Below are positions 5,634 through 7,754 of a stretch of 7,754 bases of DNA, one piece after another (positions within the stretch are counted from its first letter, which is position 1; every line of letters begins with the position of its first letter). The notes below the pieces were generated by a model. That model had not been told where the DNA came from. It ran no database searches and worked only from the letters and a program-made list of their open reading frames with translations. The translations under genes were made by a program, and so were the position numbers. Source of the stretch: CBDUJZ01 sp047629415. Lineage in GTDB: Bacteria; Myxococcota_A; Bradymonadia; REDH01. The stretch is taken from the NCBI GenBank assembly GCA_047629415.1, contig JBLHWZ010000265.1, forward strand, positions 1-7,754, given 5' to 3'.

Positions 5634-7056
5634 CGGTGACCTCCTCTGATGCGGAGGGAGTGGAACGAGCGGTCTTGATGAAGTTCACAGCCATCAAACA
5701 GACACCCGCGAAGTACATGGTGCCGCCGATGAAGCGCACCCAGTAGAGCGGGATGAGCTGTGTGACGGTGTCCATGAAGTTGGGATAGAGCAGGCGAGTG
5801 CCAGTCTCGTCGAGAGCACGCCACATGAGGCCCTGGGTGACTCCGGCAACCCACATGCTGATGATGTAGATAAGGATGCCGACGGTCCCGAGCCAGAAGT
5901 GGAGTTCGGCCCACTTCATCGAGTGCAGAGGCCGATTCCACAGTCGCGGAACCATGTAGTAGCACATGGCGAAGGTGGTGAAGCCGACCCAGCCGAGGGC
6001 GCCTCCGTGAACGTGGGCGATGGTCCAGTCCGTGTAGTGCGAGAGGCTGTTCACCGAGCGGATCGACATCATCGGACCCTCGAAGGTCGCCATTCCGTAG
6101 AACGTGATACCGACCGCGAGGAACTTCAGAACGGGATCCGTTCGCACTTGGTCCCAGGCGCCTCGGAGCGTCAAAAGGCCGTTCAGCATGCCGCCCCAGG
6201 AGGGAGCAAGCAGCATCAGGCTGAAGACGACGCCGAGGGTCTGAGCCCAGTCTGGCAGAGCGCTGTACAAGAGGTGGTGCGGTCCAGCCCAGATGTAGAG
6301 AAAGACGAGCGACCAGAAGTGGATGATCGAGAGGCGGTAGCTGAAGACGGGCCGATTCGCTGCCTTGGGCAGGAAGTAGTACATCATGCCGAGGAACGGG
6401 GTCGTCAGCAGGAACCCAACCGCGTTGTGTCCGTACCACCACTGCACAAGGGCATCGGTGAGCCCGGCGTAGATCGGGTAGCTGCGGGAGAACGTCGCGG
6501 GAATCGCGAGGTTGTTGACGACATGCAGGACCGTGATGGTCAGGATGGTCGCCATGTAGAACCAGAGCGCCACGTAGAGATGCTTGGTCTTTCGGATCGC
6601 GAGAGTCCCGAAGAAGTTCACTGCGAAGGCCACCCAGATACCCGCGATCGCGAGGTCGATAGGCCAGATGAGCTCTGCGTATTCCTTGCTCTGTGACATC
6701 CCCAGCGGAAGCGTGACGGCCGCCGCGACGATGATCGCTTGCCAGCCCCAGAAGTGCGTCCATGACAACTTGTCGTTGAACATTCGCACTTTGCAGAGCC
6801 TTTGCGTCGAGTAGTACACACCGGCAAAGATCGAGTTGCCGCCAAATGCGAAGACGACTGCATTCGTGTGTAGCGGGCGGAGGCGACCAAACGTCGTATA
6901 TGGGAGGTCCAAGTTTGCGGGCCACCAGGCGAGTTGAAGCGCGATGATCAGCCCGACAAGCATTCCTACGATGCCCCAGAATACTGTGGCGATCAGGAAC
7001 ATTCTGGCGATGTGGTCGTCGTACCGCGGTGGGTCGACAGAAGTTTCTGAGTTCAT
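5626..7056 (-). CDS. ccoN: CcoN, catalytic subunit I of cbb3 cytochrome c oxidase
   Basis: CcoN reduces O2 to water at the heme b3-CuB site and pumps protons across the inner membrane. From the ATG at 7056 the protein is 476 aa, the normal CcoN length, with about 12 helices. Likely ligands are visible: His63 and one of His348/His350 for low-spin heme b, the other for heme b3, and His210, His260 and His261 for CuB. Tyr254 is in the place of the tyrosine cross-linked to the CuB histidine, and Glu326 in FEGPMM is the conserved acidic residue near the active site. The frame stays open upstream to an ATG at 7248, but those 64 residues (repetitive PPITL and Arg-rich) do not look like a CcoN N-terminus. 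MNSETSVDPPRYDDHIARMF is a typical one. No clear ribosome site precedes 7056. First gene of the operon. Confidence 0.97.
   Translation of the reverse strand: MNSETSVDPPRYDDHIARMFLIATVFWGIVGMLVGLIIALQLAWWPANLDLPYTTFGRLRPLHTNAVVFAFGGNSIFAGVYYSTQRLCKVRMFNDKLSWTHFWGWQAIIVAAAVTLPLGMSQSKEYAELIWPIDLAIAGIWVAFAVNFFGTLAIRKTKHLYVALWFYMATILTITVLHVVNNLAIPATFSRSYPIYAGLTDALVQWWYGHNAVGFLLTTPFLGMMYYFLPKAANRPVFSYRLSIIHFWSLVFLYIWAGPHHLLYSALPDWAQTLGVVFSLMLLAPSWGGMLNGLLTLRGAWDQVRTDPVLKFLAVGITFYGMATFEGPMMSIRSVNSLSHYTDWTIAHVHGGALGWVGFTTFAMCYYMVPRLWNRPLHSMKWAELHFWLGTVGILIYIISMWVAGVTQGLMWRALDETGTRLLYPNFMDTVTQLIPLYWVRFIGGTMYFAGVCLMAVNFIKTARSTPSASEEVTDV
5640..5647 (-). promoter_or_regulatory. Ribosome binding site for ccoO
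   Basis: The minus strand reads AGAGGAGG ending 6 nt before the ATG at 5633. It lies within the final codons of ccoN and fixes the ccoO start, which overlaps the ccoN stop codon. Confidence 0.75.
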
Positions 7057-7062
7057 TGAAGC

Positions 7063-7097
7063 GAGTGTAATTGGCGGGAGTGTAATTGGCGGGAGTG
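7063..7097. repeat. 15-bp perfect tandem repeat ahead of ccoN
   Basis: The unit GAGTGTAATTGGCGG occurs at 7063-7077 and 7078-7092, with a third partial copy GAGTG at 7093-7097, all identical. The array ends 7 nt upstream of the ccoN ATG at 7056 on the coding strand. The period is five codons and in frame with ccoN, so if translated it would give a repeated PPITL. It occupies the place where a ribosome site should lie. It may be a slippage-prone leader or a protein-binding site. Confidence 0.85.
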
Positions 7098-7226
7098 CAA
7101 GTGGGAGCGGCAACAAACGCGACGTGAGCAACGGCCGTGCCAACTCGGCTCTTGCTCGGATCAGCCCCAGAATCTGCTGCTTGGAGCGGGCTGGGTTCCC
7201 CCCAATGTACGTTTGAACTCCTCGCA

Positions 7227-7296
7227 GTGTGCTTCCACACCCGATCAAGTGTGCATTCCGGCACTATGCGGATCCAATACAAATACAGGGGTGTGC
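7227..7296 (+). repeat. Three GTGTGC motifs in the intergenic region
   Basis: GTGTGC occurs at 7227-7232, 7249-7254 and 7291-7296, so starts are 22 and 42 nt apart, close to two and four helical turns. The first two sit in a longer match, AGTGTGC followed by (A)TTCC. The first is also one arm of GTGTG-CTTC-CACAC (7227-7240), a 5-bp inverted repeat. Helical phasing is what repeated operator or activator sites show, but a six-base motif is short and this may be chance. Confidence 0.35.
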
Positions 7297-7339
7297 GAAA
7301 TCCAACAAATGCCTGTTTGATCACGCCCAGATTGCTACT

Positions 7340-7352
7340 GCGCCCTGGGCGC
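7340..7352. promoter_or_regulatory. 13-bp perfect palindrome, possible operator
   Basis: GCGCCC-T-GGGCGC is a perfect inverted repeat around a single central base. It lies about 90 nt upstream of the start expected from the sigma-54-like promoter, a distance at which enhancer-binding-protein sites are found. It is not an FNR-type site. Function is inferred from position only. Confidence 0.35.
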
Positions 7353-7403
7353 TTCCGCTCGCGAGACCCTTTGTACTGCAGGGGGTTCGAGGTTTTAGCA
7401 GTT

Positions 7404-7418
7404 TGGCATGGCCATTGC
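7404..7418 (+). promoter_or_regulatory. Sigma-54 (-24/-12) promoter candidate
   Basis: TGGCATGGCCATTGC followed by TTT matches the sigma-54 consensus TGGCACG-N4-TTGCW at every consensus position but one (C to T). The invariant GG (7405-7406) and GC (7417-7418) have the required 10-nt spacing. Transcription would start near 7430, giving a leader of about 40 nt before the ATG at 7472. If real, the TauE/SafE-family gene needs an enhancer-binding activator, and the upstream palindrome or GTGTGC motifs are candidate binding sites. Confidence 0.55.
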
Positions 7419-7471
7419 TTTAGGCTGGGGGGCGACGTGTCGTCCCTCACACTCGTTCGCACCGAATAACG

Positions 7472-7754
7472 ATGCTTGATCCCCCAGACATTTCCCTGAT
7501 TGGCGCAGGCTTGGCGATTGGATTCGCCGGAAGCTTCCACTGCGTCGCGATGTGTGGCCCGTTCGCGGTGCTCGCAGGGGCAAAGTCTGGCAAAGCGGGC
7601 CTCTTCTCTTACTCCGCAGGACGGCTGACGACTTACAGCCTCCTCGGTGCCATCGCCGGCGGGTTCGGCTCGCTGATCTACCAGTTACGTATGGTGGGTC
7701 TGGTTCTCGCGGCCGCCGTTGTACTCGGCGTAGGGCTGCACCTGTTCGGGAAGT
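7472..7754 (+). CDS. TauE/SafE (DsbD_2-like) membrane protein, N-terminal part
   Basis: The first 94 codons are present and the gene runs off the right edge. The protein begins with a short head, then a helix (about 8-28) ending in GSFHCVAMCGPFA (20-32). This GS.HC..MCGP motif marks the 'sulfite exporter TauE/SafE / cytochrome c biogenesis transmembrane' family, in which the Cys pair may bind metal or act in redox. SAGRLTTYSLLGAIAGGFG (48-66) is also typical, and a further helix starts near 75. Members of this family sit next to ccoNOQPGHIS in many bacteria and are thought to aid copper or cytochrome maturation, although the substrate is not settled. The ATG at 7472 places the motif at the usual distance from the N-terminus; no clear ribosome site is visible. 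It is divergent from ccoN. Confidence 0.88.
   Translation, partial: MLDPPDISLIGAGLAIGFAGSFHCVAMCGPFAVLAGAKSGKAGLFSYSAGRLTTYSLLGAIAGGFGSLIYQLRMVGLVLAAAVVLGVGLHLFGK

Larger units (their letters stand above)
7057..7471. other. 415-nt divergent intergenic regulatory region
   Basis: This stretch separates ccoN (minus) from the TauE/SafE-family gene (plus). No reading frame in it looks like a gene. It contains a 15-bp tandem repeat next to ccoN, three GTGTGC motifs at 7227-7296, a 13-bp palindrome at 7340-7352 and a sigma-54-like promoter at 7404-7418. I found no convincing sigma-70 promoter for ccoN. TTGAT/ATCAA half sites occur around 7243-7247 and 7317-7321, but none forms a full TTGAT-N4-ATCAA FNR box. 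Both flanking genes must be controlled from here. Confidence 0.8.

Noticed and set aside
5899..6696. Long plus-strand open frame opposite ccoN
   Set aside because: It is antisense to a clearly coding gene and its translation (rich in charged residues and repeats of common codon complements) shows no recognisable domain.
7236..7330. FNR/ANR/FixK boxes upstream of ccoN
   Set aside because: Only half sites are present (ATCAA near 7243-7247, TTGAT near 7317-7321); the matching half at the 4-nt spacing is missing in each case.
5597..7540. Long open frame on the minus strand overlapping ccoN in another frame
   Set aside because: Its translation is Arg/His/Ser-rich without family motifs, while the overlapping ccoN frame has complete active-site residues; it is a by-product of codon bias.

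Overview
The window is almost entirely one compact operon for a cbb3-type (C-family heme-copper) cytochrome c oxidase and its assembly factors. It is read on the minus strand from about 7056 down to 165, in the order ccoN-ccoO-ccoQ-ccoP-ccoG-(44-aa membrane ORF)-ccoI-ccoS. Every junction overlaps or lies within 3 nt: 8 nt at N/O, 4 nt at O/Q, 1 nt at Q/P, gaps of 3, 0 and 3 nt on the way to ccoI, and 13 nt at ccoI/ccoS. The set therefore looks like one translationally coupled transcript. CcoN carries the conserved heme b, heme b3 and CuB ligand histidines and the active-site tyrosine, and CcoO and CcoP carry CxxCH heme c motifs. CcoG, CcoI and CcoS are the expected Cu/redox maturation factors. 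The organism is a Gram-negative bacterium capable of (micro)aerobic respiration, with fairly GC-rich DNA. The CcoO C-terminal region and the short CcoP are unlike textbook Pseudomonas/Rhodobacter versions, so a deltaproteobacterial/Myxococcota- or planctomycete-like source is a guess; the sequence does not settle it.

Left edge (1-164): 42 bases that read as the end of a plus-strand gene, a perfect 7-bp hairpin that may terminate transcription between the converging genes, and about 2.4 copies of a 36-bp direct repeat just downstream of ccoS.

Right edge (7057-7754): a 415-nt divergent intergenic region followed by the start of a plus-strand gene for a TauE/SafE (DsbD_2-like) membrane protein with the GSFHCVAMCGP motif, a family often found beside cco operons. 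The intergenic region holds a 15-bp tandem repeat directly ahead of ccoN, a triplet of GTGTGC motifs, a 13-bp palindrome, and a good match to a sigma-54 (-24/-12) promoter pointing at the membrane-protein gene.

How the parts work together: CcoN/O/P (with CcoQ) form the oxidase, which takes electrons from the periplasmic cytochrome c pool through CcoO/CcoP hemes to the CcoN heme b3-CuB site. CcoI moves Cu(I), CcoG probably handles copper reduction or electron transfer, and CcoS supports cofactor insertion. Departures from the canonical NOQP-GHIS cluster are a CcoP with a single heme c site (168 aa), no recognisable CcoH/FixH (its slot holds a 44-aa single-helix protein), and the sigma-54-like promoter. 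I see no unrelated novel system; these deviations are the interesting part.
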